DNA of 24,398 bases from an uncultured Clostridia bacterium (lineage in GTDB: Bacteria > Bacillota > Clostridia > Lachnospirales > Anaerotignaceae): contig CAJUNT010000032.1 of NCBI GenBank assembly GCA_910587735.1, forward strand, positions 1-24,398, written 5' to 3'. A model generated the notes under the pieces. It had not been told where the DNA came from and ran no database searches. It saw nothing but the letters and a program-made list of their open reading frames with translations. Position numbers and translations under genes: made by a program. Positions 7,677-15,447 of this stretch are shown piece after piece; the first letter of the stretch is position 1, and each line of letters begins with the position of its first letter.

Positions 7677-8279
7677 ATGCAGGAGTTGTCAGCAAAACAA
7701 CAGCAAATATTATCATATTTAAAATCAGAAGTACAAAAAAAAGGATATCCGCCTTCTGTTCGTGAAATTTGTCAAGCAGTTGGTTTAAAATCCACATCTA
7801 CTGTACATGCTCATCTTTCCAGACTGGAAAAAAAGGGATACATTCGCCGTAATCCAACAAAACCAAGGGCAATAGAAATATTAGACCAAACTGATAAAAA
7901 AGATGTAGTGGAAGTGCCTATTGTGGGAACAATTACAGCAGGTACTCCTATACTCGCGGTACAGAATATAGAAGATACATTTCCTTTACCTGTAAATTTT
8001 TTGAATTATGACACAGATGTGTTTATGTTGCGTGTAAAAGGGGAAAGTATGATAGAGGCAGGTATATTTGACAGAGATTTGATATTAGTACGTCAACAGT
8101 CCTCTGCTGATAATGGAGATATTGTTGTAGCATTATTAGAAGACTCTGCCACTGTCAAAACATATTACAAAGAAAAAGACTATATTCGTCTCCAACCTGA
8201 AAATGCTACCATGTCCCCCATTATTACAAAAGATGTAAAAGTATTAGGTAAAGTAATTGGTTTGTTCCGTAAATTTTAA
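7677..8279 (+). CDS. lexA: LexA repressor (SOS regulator)
   Basis: A 200-residue repressor of DNA-damage genes. The winged helix-turn-helix covers about residues 1-67 (PPSVREICQAVGLKSTSTVH). The C-terminal peptidase domain starts near 78. The self-cleavage bond is A88-G89 in GTITAGTP, and the catalytic dyad is S124 (VKGESM) and K161 (SATVKTYY), so RecA-stimulated autocleavage should be intact. The ATG at 7677 is chosen with GAGGTG (7665-7670) 6 nt upstream; the in-frame GTG at 7668 is part of that RBS. It is divergent from the tetrapyrrole operon, and its promoter carries an SOS box. No clear terminator follows; the deleted insertion sequence begins about 45 nt downstream. Confidence 0.97.
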   Translation: MQELSAKQQQILSYLKSEVQKKGYPPSVREICQAVGLKSTSTVHAHLSRLEKKGYIRRNPTKPRAIEILDQTDKKDVVEVPIVGTITAGTPILAVQNIEDTFPLPVNFLNYDTDVFMLRVKGESMIEAGIFDRDLILVRQQSSADNGDIVVALLEDSATVKTYYKEKDYIRLQPENATMSPIITKDVKVLGKVIGLFRKF

Positions 8280-8325
8280 TTATCAAAAAATATTATTTTA
8301 AATTTTATCCATTTTTTTATAGAGA

Positions 8326-9180
8326 TGAGCAAAACTCAAAAAATAAAAGACGAAATAGCAAAGAAAATCAAGAAAAATCAAAAAGTGTCTCATAAAGGCA
8401 CAATAAAGCAGACCTTCGTCTCAAAAGACAAAAGCCTATCTCAAAATATGAAATGAATCAGGTTAAGCAATACGCTTAATAGATTTAAGGCTGCGATAAA
8501 AGCATTTAGACTTAGTGATGACAGCAGTAAAAGCAACAGCAAGTAGAGCAATATGAGCAACAGAATTCAGATTTTGAACGGCGTTAAAATTATGTACCCA
8601 CATACACTCCTGCCCTGTCTGCTTGAAACGTGCATTGTAACGTTCGACTTCTGTTCGCAGTGCGTAAATTTTCTTAAACGAAATACAGTCACGGTCAATG
8701 GAAAGTCTGTAATCATAGGGAAGAGTAATATATTTGGTGCATCCTCTATTTTTCTTGCCATTATTCCAGCATTTGTGATTGCACAGACAGCTTTTGTTTT
8801 TAGACTGTTTCAATGGGCAGCAGTATTTCTGCCAGGTTCTGTGATTGTCAAAAGCATTCGCATTTCATGACAATAAAAGCACAGAGCAATGCTCTTTTCG
8901 AGAAAGCATTTCTGCCTGTTTTTGCTGTAGGTTCTGGGAACTTGGATAAATCAAGGTTAACAAACAGCTTATCGTAAAACTGAGCTTTTGATGTAGAAGT
9001 GAATAATGCAATGTCCTGTAAAATTTCTTGGCGATAGATAACAGTCAACCCCTTTCGTGTGGTTTTCTTACAATTTAATAATACCAAAATCGGTTGGCTG
9101 TTTCTATATTTTATAGTGATAAATTTATTTATTATTTCTTGCAAAACCGCTTATTTGTTGGGTTTATGAGGTTTTGCTCA
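8326..9180 (-). mobile_element. Internally deleted insertion sequence with terminal inverted repeats
   Basis: The ends TGAGCAAAACTCA (8326-8338) and the reverse complement of TGAGGTTTTGCTCA (9167-9180) form an inverted pair differing by one inserted base. Between them lie only the two ends of a transposase gene on the minus strand. Length is about 855 bp, whereas a full transposase of this kind would need much more. Exact outer boundaries and a target duplication could not be seen. The family is not assigned. Confidence 0.7.
8463..9144 (-). pseudogene. DDE-type transposase remnant, middle deleted
   Basis: Two pieces of one transposase lie head to tail. The first (8848-9144) encodes about 98 residues typical of a transposase N-terminus (FPEPTAKTGRNAFSKRALL, then AFIVMKCE). 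It stops right after MKCECF. The second (8463 to about 8866) continues in another frame, with NAFDNHRTWQKYC. It then has a zinc-finger-like Cys-rich stretch and the DDE C-terminal part (YALRTEVERYNARFK, HIALLAVAFTAV). The catalytic middle is missing. The junction sits in ATGAAATGCGAATGC, whose internal ATGAAATGCGA/GCGAATGC overlap suggests a deletion at a short homology. No product could transpose. Flanking inverted repeats are at 8326 and 9167. Confidence 0.75.
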
Positions 9181-9215
9181 AGGCTAATTTTTTTAACAAA
9201 AGGAGTGATAACATT

Positions 9216-11150
9216 ATGTATGGTTTTATTAGAGTGGGTTCTGCTTTGCCAAAATGTAAATTAGCAGACTGCATTTATAATACAGAGGAATTGATACAAA
9301 TATTACAACAGGCAAATGAAAAACAAATACAAATACTTGTTTTTCCCGAATTATCTATTACAGCATATACTTGTGGGGATTTATTTTTTCAACATTCTCT
9401 TTTAGAATATGCCGAAAAGGGGCTTAACGATATTGTAAAAGCATCTCAAAATACTGATGTATTTGCAGTAGTAGGAATACCTGTTGTAATAGATAATCAA
9501 TTATTTAATTGTGCAGTTGCAATTTATAAAGGCAATATTTTAGGTGTTGTTCCCAAAAGTTATCTGCCAAATTACAGCGAATTTCAAGAAAAACGCTGGT
9601 TTTCTCCTGCAAAACAGCTTTTATCAAATGAAATTGTACTTTGTGGACAAAAAGTACCTGTTGGCACAGATTTTATTTTTAAAGCAGAACAAATACCTTA
9701 CTGTAAAATTGGTATTGAAATTTGCGAAGATTTATGGAGTGTCATCCCTCCTAGCAGTTATCAAGCATTATCTGGTGCTACCATATTATTAAATCCTTCT
9801 GCAAGCAATGAACTTGCCTCAAAATATGATTATAGAAAACAACTAATTTCTCAGCAGTCTTCACGTTGTATTGCTGCATATGTATATTCTTCTTCTGGTG
9901 TAGGAGAATCTACACAAGATATGGTATTTAGCGGTCATGGTTTGATATATGAAAATGGTACACTTTTAAAAGAATCTGAACGTTTTATAAAAGAAACACA
10001 ATTAATATATGCTGATGTAGATTTAGAGTTATTACAAAATGACAGAATGAAAAATACTACATTTTCAGAAAATCAATATTGTCATACTGCTTTTAGAGAA
10101 ATCACATTTTCTATGAAACCACAAACAAATATAGAGGAATTACAACGTATAGTAAAACCACATCCCTTTATACCAGAAAATAATGAATATTTGGACAAAC
10201 GCTGTCAAGATATATTCAATATACAAGTTGCTGGGCTTGCTAGAAGAATAGAACATACAAAAGCAAAATCTGTTGTTGTAGGTATTTCTGGTGGTTTAGA
10301 TTCCACACTTGCTTTATTAGTATCTGTAAAAGCGTGTGATTATTTAGGTATTTCAGCAAAACACGTAATTGGTATTACTATGCCAGGATTTGGTACAACA
10401 GATAGGACATATCAAAATGCACTTTCACTCATGGAAGCATTGGGCATACAAACTCGTGAAATCTCTATACAAAAGGCAGCTTTACAGCACTTTGAAGACA
10501 TTGGACATGATGCTTCTATACATGACGTCACATATGAAAACACACAGGCAAGAGAGCGTACACAGATATTAATGGATATTGCCAACAAAGAAAATGGCTT
10601 TGTTGTGGGTACAGGTGACCTTTCAGAATTAGCACTTGGCTGGGCAACATATAATGGTGACCATATGTCTATGTATGGTGTAAATGCAGGTGTACCGAAA
10701 ACACTAATCAGAGTATTAGTACGCTGGATAGCAGAATATGGTTCTCTTTCTCAAAAAGCAAATGAAATATTGCTTGATGTATTAGATACTCCTGTTAGCC
10801 CTGAATTACTACCTCCTGATGAAAAAGGAAATATTAATCAAAAAACAGAAGAAATTGTTGGTCCTTATGAATTACATGACTTTTTCTTATATTATGTTGT
10901 GCGTTTTGGCTTTTCTCCTTCCAAAATACTATTTTTAGCAGAGTATGCTTTTAAAGGAGAATATGAAAGAGAAACATTATTAAAATGGCTTAAGAATTTT
11001 TATCATAGATTTTTCATGCAACAGTTTAAACGCTCTTGTATGCCTGATGGTCCAAAAGTAGGTACAATATCACTTTCCCCTCGTGGAGACTGGAGAATGC
11101 CTTCTGATGCATTTAATCATGTATGGGTAGAAGAAGTAAATAAATTATAA
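9216..11150 (+). CDS. nadE: Glutamine-dependent NAD+ synthetase
   Basis: A 644-residue two-domain enzyme for the last step of NAD synthesis, amidating nicotinic acid adenine dinucleotide with ammonia from glutamine. Residues 1-~280 are a carbon-nitrogen hydrolase (glutaminase) domain with the Glu-Lys-Cys triad E45 (FPELS), K114 (VPKSYLPNY) and C170 (GIEICEDLW). Residues about 325-644 are the synthetase domain, with the ATP pyrophosphatase P-loop SGGLDS (358-363) and the substrate region GTGDLSELALGWATYNGDH. The start at 9216 is set by AAAGGAG 10 nt upstream; the longer frame to 9174 runs into the insertion sequence end. The deleted insertion sequence lies directly upstream, so the native promoter may have been displaced. 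It is followed by repeat copy 2 and a terminator. Confidence 0.97.
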   Translation: MYGFIRVGSALPKCKLADCIYNTEELIQILQQANEKQIQILVFPELSITAYTCGDLFFQHSLLEYAEKGLNDIVKASQNTDVFAVVGIPVVIDNQLFNCAVAIYKGNILGVVPKSYLPNYSEFQEKRWFSPAKQLLSNEIVLCGQKVPVGTDFIFKAEQIPYCKIGIEICEDLWSVIPPSSYQALSGATILLNPSASNELASKYDYRKQLISQQSSRCIAAYVYSSSGVGESTQDMVFSGHGLIYENGTLLKESERFIKETQLIYADVDLELLQNDRMKNTTFSENQYCHTAFREITFSMKPQTNIEELQRIVKPHPFIPENNEYLDKRCQDIFNIQVAGLARRIEHTKAKSVVVGISGGLDSTLALLVSVKACDYLGISAKHVIGITMPGFGTTDRTYQNALSLMEALGIQTREISIQKAALQHFEDIGHDASIHDVTYENTQARERTQILMDIANKENGFVVGTGDLSELALGWATYNGDHMSMYGVNAGVPKTLIRVLVRWIAEYGSLSQKANEILLDVLDTPVSPELLPPDEKGNINQKTEEIVGPYELHDFFLYYVVRFGFSPSKILFLAEYAFKGEYERETLLKWLKNFYHRFFMQQFKRSCMPDGPKVGTISLSPRGDWRMPSDAFNHVWVEEVNKL

Positions 11151-11182
11151 TATAAAAACCACCTTAAAAACATTGATTTTAT

Positions 11183-11283
11183 AAGGAAAAACGTTAGTTT
11201 TTCCAGTAAAGTTTTTTGTCCAACTTTTTTTCAAAAAAGTTAGTAGGTTTGGGCAACACCCAATGTTTTGACTTTATTGACAG
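11183..11283 (+). repeat. Three-hairpin intergenic repeat, copy 2
   Basis: Hairpin A is GGAAAAAC/GTTTTTCC (11185-11204), followed by linker AGTAAAGTTTTTTGTC. Hairpin B is AACTTTTTT/AAAAAAGTT (11222-11241). Hairpin C is TTGGG/CCCAA (11249-11263). The tail ACTTTATTGACAG is at 11271-11283. Hairpin A, both linkers and the tail are nearly identical to copy 1. It fills the space between the nadE stop (11150) and the terminator at 11286. Confidence 0.85.
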
Positions 11284-11285
11284 AA

Positions 11286-11320
11286 TAAAACTCCCTTATT
11301 TTAGGGAGTTTTATTTTTTT
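11286..11320 (+). terminator. nadE terminator, probably bidirectional with the MerR gene
   Basis: TAAAACTCCCT (11286-11296) pairs with AGGGAGTTTTA (11303-11313) around a 6-nt loop, then a run of seven T. On the minus strand the same stem is followed by TTTTATTCTG and lies just after the MerR gene, so it can serve both. The restored MerR reading frame would end inside it (11301-11303). Confidence 0.88.
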
Positions 11321-11353
11321 GTATTTCTTTTTCATACCATATTATTTTTTGTT

Positions 11354-11665
11354 TTAAATTTTGCAAATATATCTCCCATTTTTTTGTTGCTCCACAACAA
11401 AATGATAATGTTTTTCTAACAATTCCAATCTTTTTAGCATTGTTTTTTCTCCTTCATAGCGAAGTAAAGCATACTTTTGTATTTCACTCAATTTCATGCC
11501 TGTTTCTTTTAATCTTTTTATAAATTGCACCCATTCAATATCTTTTTCTGTATAAACTCTCCTTCCTTTATCATCTCTCAATACAACAATTAGTTTTTTA
11601 TTTTCATAATATCGTAATGTATATGTACTCATACCTGTTTTTTTTGAAAACTCTCCTATTGTCAT
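11354..11665 (-). CDS. MerR family transcriptional regulator, apparent C-terminal frameshift
   Basis: A 103-residue reading frame. The winged helix-turn-helix is at 1-70 (MTIGEFSKKTGMSTYTLRYY), typical of one-component MerR regulators, and the dimerisation helix begins near 75. The frame as read ends with KNGRYICKI. One base earlier or later, right after a run of seven A (the Ts at + 11379-11385), the minus strand encodes KWEIYLQNLKQ, then KIIWYEKEIQKNKTP and a stop at 11301-11303. That is what a MerR C-terminal coil looks like. One A has therefore probably been lost from the run (7 instead of 8), cutting about 18 native residues. It could be a real mutation, a slippery site, or a sequencing error. 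It is divergent from the carboxymuconolactone decarboxylase gene, with a MerR-type promoter between. RBS AAAGGGGGAT. Confidence 0.88.
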   Translation of the reverse strand: MTIGEFSKKTGMSTYTLRYYENKKLIVVLRDDKGRRVYTEKDIEWVQFIKRLKETGMKLSEIQKYALLRYEGEKTMLKRLELLEKHYHFVVEQQKNGRYICKI

Positions 11666-11719
11666 AATATATCCCCCTTTGTATAAACTTTTATATTTTT
11701 TATTTTAACTAATTTTCTA

Positions 11720-11750
11720 TTGACTTACAGTATACTCTAAATGATACCTT
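11720..11750 (+). promoter_or_regulatory. MerR-type promoter with operator in a 19 bp spacer
   Basis: TTGACT (11720-11725) is separated by 19 nt from TACCTT (11745-11750). The spacer carries the near-palindrome TTACAGTATACTCTAA (11725-11740), which lacks one base of symmetry. MerR regulators act on such over-long spacers by untwisting them. It would drive the gene at 11796. The -10 is weak. Confidence 0.55.
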
Positions 11751-11795
11751 ATCATTATAGCACAACATAAACATTATACTAAGGAGGTTTTTCAT

Positions 11796-12161
11796 ATGAC
11801 ACGTTATGAAAAAGGATTACAACAATTACAGAATATTGATGGGAAATGTGGTGAAGAGGTAATCACAAAATTAAGTAATATTTCTCCAGATTTGGGCAAA
11901 TACATTATAGAATTTGCTTTTGGTGACATTTATACACGTAAAGGATTATCTTTAATAGAAAGAGAGATGATAACACTTTCCAGTTTACTTACATTAGGGG
12001 GTTGCGAATCACAATTACAGGTACATATACAATCTGCTATCCATGTTGGCATTTCTCAACAAAAAATAATAGAAATTTTTTTACAATGTATACCCTATAC
12101 AGGTTTTCCAAGGGTATTAAATGCCATTTTCACAGCACAACAAATATTTGCTGATTTATAA
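11796..12161 (+). CDS. Carboxymuconolactone decarboxylase family protein
   Basis: A 121-residue helical protein of the CMD/AhpD-like superfamily. The conserved core is seen at REMITLSSLLTLGGCESQL (about 56-74), followed by HIQSAIHVGISQQKIIEI and the typical GFPRVLNA near 105. It has a single Cys in the core (GGCE) and not the CxxC pair of AhpD peroxidase reductases, so a redox role like AhpD is unlikely. The family includes gamma-carboxymuconolactone decarboxylase, but most small members are of unknown substrate. The RBS AAGGAGG is 8 nt upstream of the ATG. It is transcribed away from the MerR gene and is the probable regulatory target. A terminator follows at 12183. Confidence 0.85.
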   Translation: MTRYEKGLQQLQNIDGKCGEEVITKLSNISPDLGKYIIEFAFGDIYTRKGLSLIEREMITLSSLLTLGGCESQLQVHIQSAIHVGISQQKIIEIFLQCIPYTGFPRVLNAIFTAQQIFADL

Positions 12162-12182
12162 ACAACAGTATAAATAAAGTCA

Positions 12183-12212
12183 AAAAACTCCCTTTATTTA
12201 GGGAGTTTTTAA
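12183..12212 (+). terminator. Bidirectional terminator between the CMD-family gene and pyk
   Basis: AAAAACTCCCT (12183-12193) pairs with AGGGAGTTTTT (12200-12210) around a 6-nt loop. T-runs follow on both strands, so it can end both the plus-strand gene and pyk (stop at 12233). The stem is the same as in the terminator at 11286. Confidence 0.88.
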
Positions 12213-12232
12213 TCATTTAGAATCATTTTTTA

Positions 12233-13993
12233 TTATTCTTGCTCTGGAATACCAGTATAAATATAGCCTCTTTGTGGGTCTACTGTAATCAATCCATCAT
12301 TTGGCATAAAGTCAATTACTTTCATATTGCAGGCAATCATAGGAATATTTAACGCTCTACAAACGTGTTCTGCATGACAAGTAGAAATATGGTCAGGATC
12401 TACCGGACCAACAATAACAGCAGATGCTTTTTTAATATAAGGCAACCAATCACTGTCTGTTGTTGTAGTAACTAATATATCTCCTTTTCTGAAATGAATT
12501 TCTGCCTCATTCAGCACTTTAATCACTCTTGCTGTTCCAGAAACTCTTTCTTTACCAAATCCAACACCTTTTGCTAAAACATCTCCTATAACATCTACTC
12601 TTAATGTATTAGTAGAACCTGTTACACCAAGAGGCACACCAACAGCAATTACAATAGTATCTCCATTTTTTGCTAAACCGCTTTTTACTGCTGCCTCTAT
12701 TGCCACATCAAATATTTCATCATCTTTTGGTCTTTCATGATACAATGATTTACAACCCCAAACTAAATTCATTTGACGCCAAGCTCTTTCATTCATTGTA
12801 CAACCTACAATAGGACAAGTTGGTCTATGTTTTGCAATCATTCTTGCTGTAAATCCAGATGTTGTTACAGTACAAATACAAGCTGTTTTTAATTCTGCTG
12901 CTGTAGTACAAGCCGCATAACTAATAGCATTTGTAATATTTTTAGCGCTTCCAAATGTTCTTGTTAAATTATGAGAATAGTTGATGCTGTGTTCTGTTTT
13001 TTCTGCAATTTTTGCCATCATCGCTACCGCCTCAACAGGGTAATCGCCTTTTGCTGTTTCTCCTGAAAGCATAATCGCATCAGAACCATCAAATATTGTA
13101 TTTGCTACGTCATTTGCTTCTGCTCTTGTTGGTCTTGGATTAGAAACCATACTTTCCAACATTTGTGTTGCTGTAATAACTGGTTTACTTGCTGCATTTG
13201 CTTTTTCAATCAATGATTTTTGCACAAGAGGCACTTCTTCTGATGGAATTTCAACACCCAAGTCGCCACGTGCCACCATAATACCATCAGATACTTCTAA
13301 TATTTCATCAATATTAATGACACCTTCTCGAGATTCAATTTTTGCAATAATATGAATATCATTTCCACCATTTTCTTCTAAAACTTTACGAATATTAATA
13401 ACATCTTTTGCAGAACGTATAAAAGATGCTGCAACATAATCAAAGCCCATTTCAATGCCAAATTTAATATCCTCAATATCTCTTTCTGTTAATGATGGCA
13501 AATGTACATAAACATCAGGAACATTAATACCCTTATTAGAGCTGACAAAACCGCCATTTACAACAGTACAATTAATATCATTTCCCTTAATACTGTCAAC
13601 ATGAAGTTCAATCAAACCATCATCAATCAGCACTCTTGAACCAACTTCCAAATCGTTTGGCAAATCTTGATAAGTGACAGAAACTCTTTCTTGATTACCA
13701 ACAATATCTTCTGTTGTCAATACAAATTTCGCATTTTTTTCTAAATAATATTTATCTGCATCAAATGTTTTGACTCTAATTTCAGGACCTTTTGTATCCA
13801 ATATCAATGGTATTGGTGCATTTAATTCCTTTCTTGCTTGTTTTAATTTATTGATAATAACAGTATGTGATTCATATGTACCATGTGAAAAATTGATACG
13901 TGCACCATCTAAACCACTACGTATTAAATCTTTCATAATTTCTACATCATCTGTTGCAGGTCCTAATGTACAAACAATTTTTGTTCTTCTCAC
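12233..13993 (-). CDS. pyk: Pyruvate kinase with C-terminal PEP-utiliser-like domain
   Basis: A 586-residue enzyme transferring phosphate from phosphoenolpyruvate to ADP, the ATP-yielding last step of glycolysis. The TIM barrel begins RRTKIVCTLGPA. Conserved pieces are IIAKIESREG, VARGDLGVEIP, TQMLESM and SNPRPTRAEANDVAN, then GETAKGDYPVEA. The enzyme is about 110 residues longer than the classical form. The extra C-terminal domain (from about 475) resembles the phosphohistidine swivelling domain of PEP-utilising enzymes, as in Bacillus/Geobacillus Pyk. H540 sits in TCHAEHVCRALNIP, where that family has T-S-H-A. The start is GTG at 13993 with AAGGAGGA 8 nt upstream. pfkA lies 178 nt upstream. 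Confidence 0.96.
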   Translation of the reverse strand: MRRTKIVCTLGPATDDVEIMKDLIRSGLDGARINFSHGTYESHTVIINKLKQARKELNAPIPLILDTKGPEIRVKTFDADKYYLEKNAKFVLTTEDIVGNQERVSVTYQDLPNDLEVGSRVLIDDGLIELHVDSIKGNDINCTVVNGGFVSSNKGINVPDVYVHLPSLTERDIEDIKFGIEMGFDYVAASFIRSAKDVINIRKVLEENGGNDIHIIAKIESREGVINIDEILEVSDGIMVARGDLGVEIPSEEVPLVQKSLIEKANAASKPVITATQMLESMVSNPRPTRAEANDVANTIFDGSDAIMLSGETAKGDYPVEAVAMMAKIAEKTEHSINYSHNLTRTFGSAKNITNAISYAACTTAAELKTACICTVTTSGFTARMIAKHRPTCPIVGCTMNERAWRQMNLVWGCKSLYHERPKDDEIFDVAIEAAVKSGLAKNGDTIVIAVGVPLGVTGSTNTLRVDVIGDVLAKGVGFGKERVSGTARVIKVLNEAEIHFRKGDILVTTTTDSDWLPYIKKASAVIVGPVDPDHISTCHAEHVCRALNIPMIACNMKVIDFMPNDGLITVDPQRGYIYTGIPEQE

Positions 13994-14020
13994 AACAAAG
14001 CTCCTCCTTACAGCATATAA

Positions 14021-14049
14021 ATTATATTTTTATTATGACACAAAAAGAA
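14021..14049 (-). promoter_or_regulatory. Possible pyk promoter
   Basis: A perfect TATAAT (14021-14026) with TTCTTT (14044-14049) 17 nt upstream on the minus strand. The -35 is poor, so the site is tentative. It would let pyk be transcribed apart from pfkA. The rest of the gap 13994-14171 shows only an A/T palindrome (14068-14082). Confidence 0.35.
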
Positions 14050-14171
14050 CCGCAATAGCCAAATAACTGATTTTAAAAATCAATTATAAAATATTATGTT
14101 TTTTGATATTGAAAACAATATATTTTATTTCATCTATACACTATTTACGGTACTTTTTGATTACTTTGTTA

Positions 14172-15155
14172 TTATTTTGAAATTGCCAATGTTTTTACAA
14201 TATCATACAATTCAGCATCATATCTCTTATGCATAGATAATGCTTCTTCAATATCCATTGTGCCATATTTTCCTTGATTATATACAACAACTCTTGTTCT
14301 TTCTCCATTCATTAATGCCTGCACAGCCTTATATCCCATAATAGATGCATGCATACGGTCAAGTGCTGTAGGGTTGCCTCCTCTTTGTAAATGTCCTAAT
14401 ATTGTTGCTCTTGTTTGTATACCTGTGATTTCTTGAATTTCTTTTGCCAATTTTTGAGAACCACCAACACCTTCTGCAACAACAATTAAATTATGACGTT
14501 TTCCTTTACTTCTATTTTCTAATATTTGCTGTATTACTCTTTCATTGTTTATCATATCTTTTTCTTCTGGAAGCAATACTTCTTCTGCACCACCAGCCAT
14601 AGCACACCACAATGCAATATATCCTGCATCTCTGCCCATAACTTCTACAACAGAACATCTTTCATGAGAACTGGAAGTATCTCTTAATTTATTAATTGCC
14701 TCTGTTCCTGTATTTACAGCAGTATCAAATCCAATAGTATATTCTGTGCAATTCATATCCAAGTCAATTGTTGCAGGAATACCAATACAATTTACACCAT
14801 GTTTTGCCAATGCTTGACAGCCTCTAAAAGAACCGTCACCACCAATAACAATCAAACCATCTAATCCAAGAACTTTATAAATTTTTGCTGCTTTTTCCTG
14901 TCCTTCTTCTGTCAACATTTCAAGGCAACGTGCTGTATGCAGTATTGTACCACCTCTATTAATAATATCAGAAACATTTTTGCCTTCTAATGTTTTAATA
15001 TCAGCATTTAATAAACCATCATATCCCTTACGAATACCTACAACTTCAATACCATTGTTGATACCTGTTCTTGCAACCGCTCTGATTGCTGCATTCATAC
15101 CAGGAGCGTCACCGCCGCTTGTTAAAACACCAATTCTTTTGAGATTATGTTCCAT
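14172..15155 (-). CDS. pfkA: 6-phosphofructokinase
   Basis: A 327-residue group A phosphofructokinase that phosphorylates fructose 6-phosphate, the committed step of glycolysis. The ATP-binding GVLTSGGDAPGMNAAI (9-24) and GGDGSFRG (105-112) are present. Gly in GGDGS marks the ATP rather than the pyrophosphate type. The catalytic loop reads GIPATIDLD (125-133); both Asp of the usual TIDND are kept, but the Asn is Leu and the preceding Gly is Ala (see findings). Then ERCSVVEVMGRDAGYIAL follows. The RBS GGGAGG is 9 nt before the ATG. It lies between dnaE and pyk on the same strand, a Firmicutes order, with a long 436-nt upstream gap. Confidence 0.95.
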   Translation of the reverse strand: MEHNLKRIGVLTSGGDAPGMNAAIRAVARTGINNGIEVVGIRKGYDGLLNADIKTLEGKNVSDIINRGGTILHTARCLEMLTEEGQEKAAKIYKVLGLDGLIVIGGDGSFRGCQALAKHGVNCIGIPATIDLDMNCTEYTIGFDTAVNTGTEAINKLRDTSSSHERCSVVEVMGRDAGYIALWCAMAGGAEEVLLPEEKDMINNERVIQQILENRSKGKRHNLIVVAEGVGGSQKLAKEIQEITGIQTRATILGHLQRGGNPTALDRMHASIMGYKAVQALMNGERTRVVVYNQGKYGTMDIEEALSMHKRYDAELYDIVKTLAISK

Positions 15156-15360
15156 ACTTCAATTCCTCCCAATCTTCATATTCTCTTTATTTTATAGCTA
15201 CAAACAGTGCTATAGTAAAAACAAATCATAAATCATTTATTTTTTCTATATTATTAGAGCAATCTCTCTATTTTCTTAAAATACAAGAAAATTCTGCACT
15301 GTATATTTACTATATATATAACAACAACATTCAGCTTATCAAAATACTGTAATAAATAGT

Positions 15361-15369
15361 TTATCCACA
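15361..15369 (+). promoter_or_regulatory. DnaA box
   Basis: TTATCCACA is an exact match to the DnaA consensus TTATNCACA. It is the loop of an inverted repeat (15354-15360 with 15374-15380). Only one box is present, so this is not an origin; it could be a chance match or a DnaA regulatory site. Confidence 0.3.
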
Positions 15370-15447
15370 AATTACTATTTCTTTAAAGTAAAGAAACAAA
15401 AAATTTTAAAAAACCAAATGTATTTGTTTATCACACTTTATATTTAT

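Noticed and set aside
8553..8870. Plus-strand reading frame over the transposase remnant
   Set aside because: It overlaps the minus-strand transposase codons, has no RBS, and its sequence looks like a reverse-strand shadow.
9174..9215. Longer nadE start (14 residues more)
   Set aside because: The extension overlaps the insertion sequence end, has no RBS, and is not part of the NadE fold; the ATG at 9216 has AAGGAG.
15361..15369. Replication origin at the DnaA box near dnaE
   Set aside because: Only one box was found, there is no dnaA or dnaN gene nearby, and no other box cluster or DUE array.
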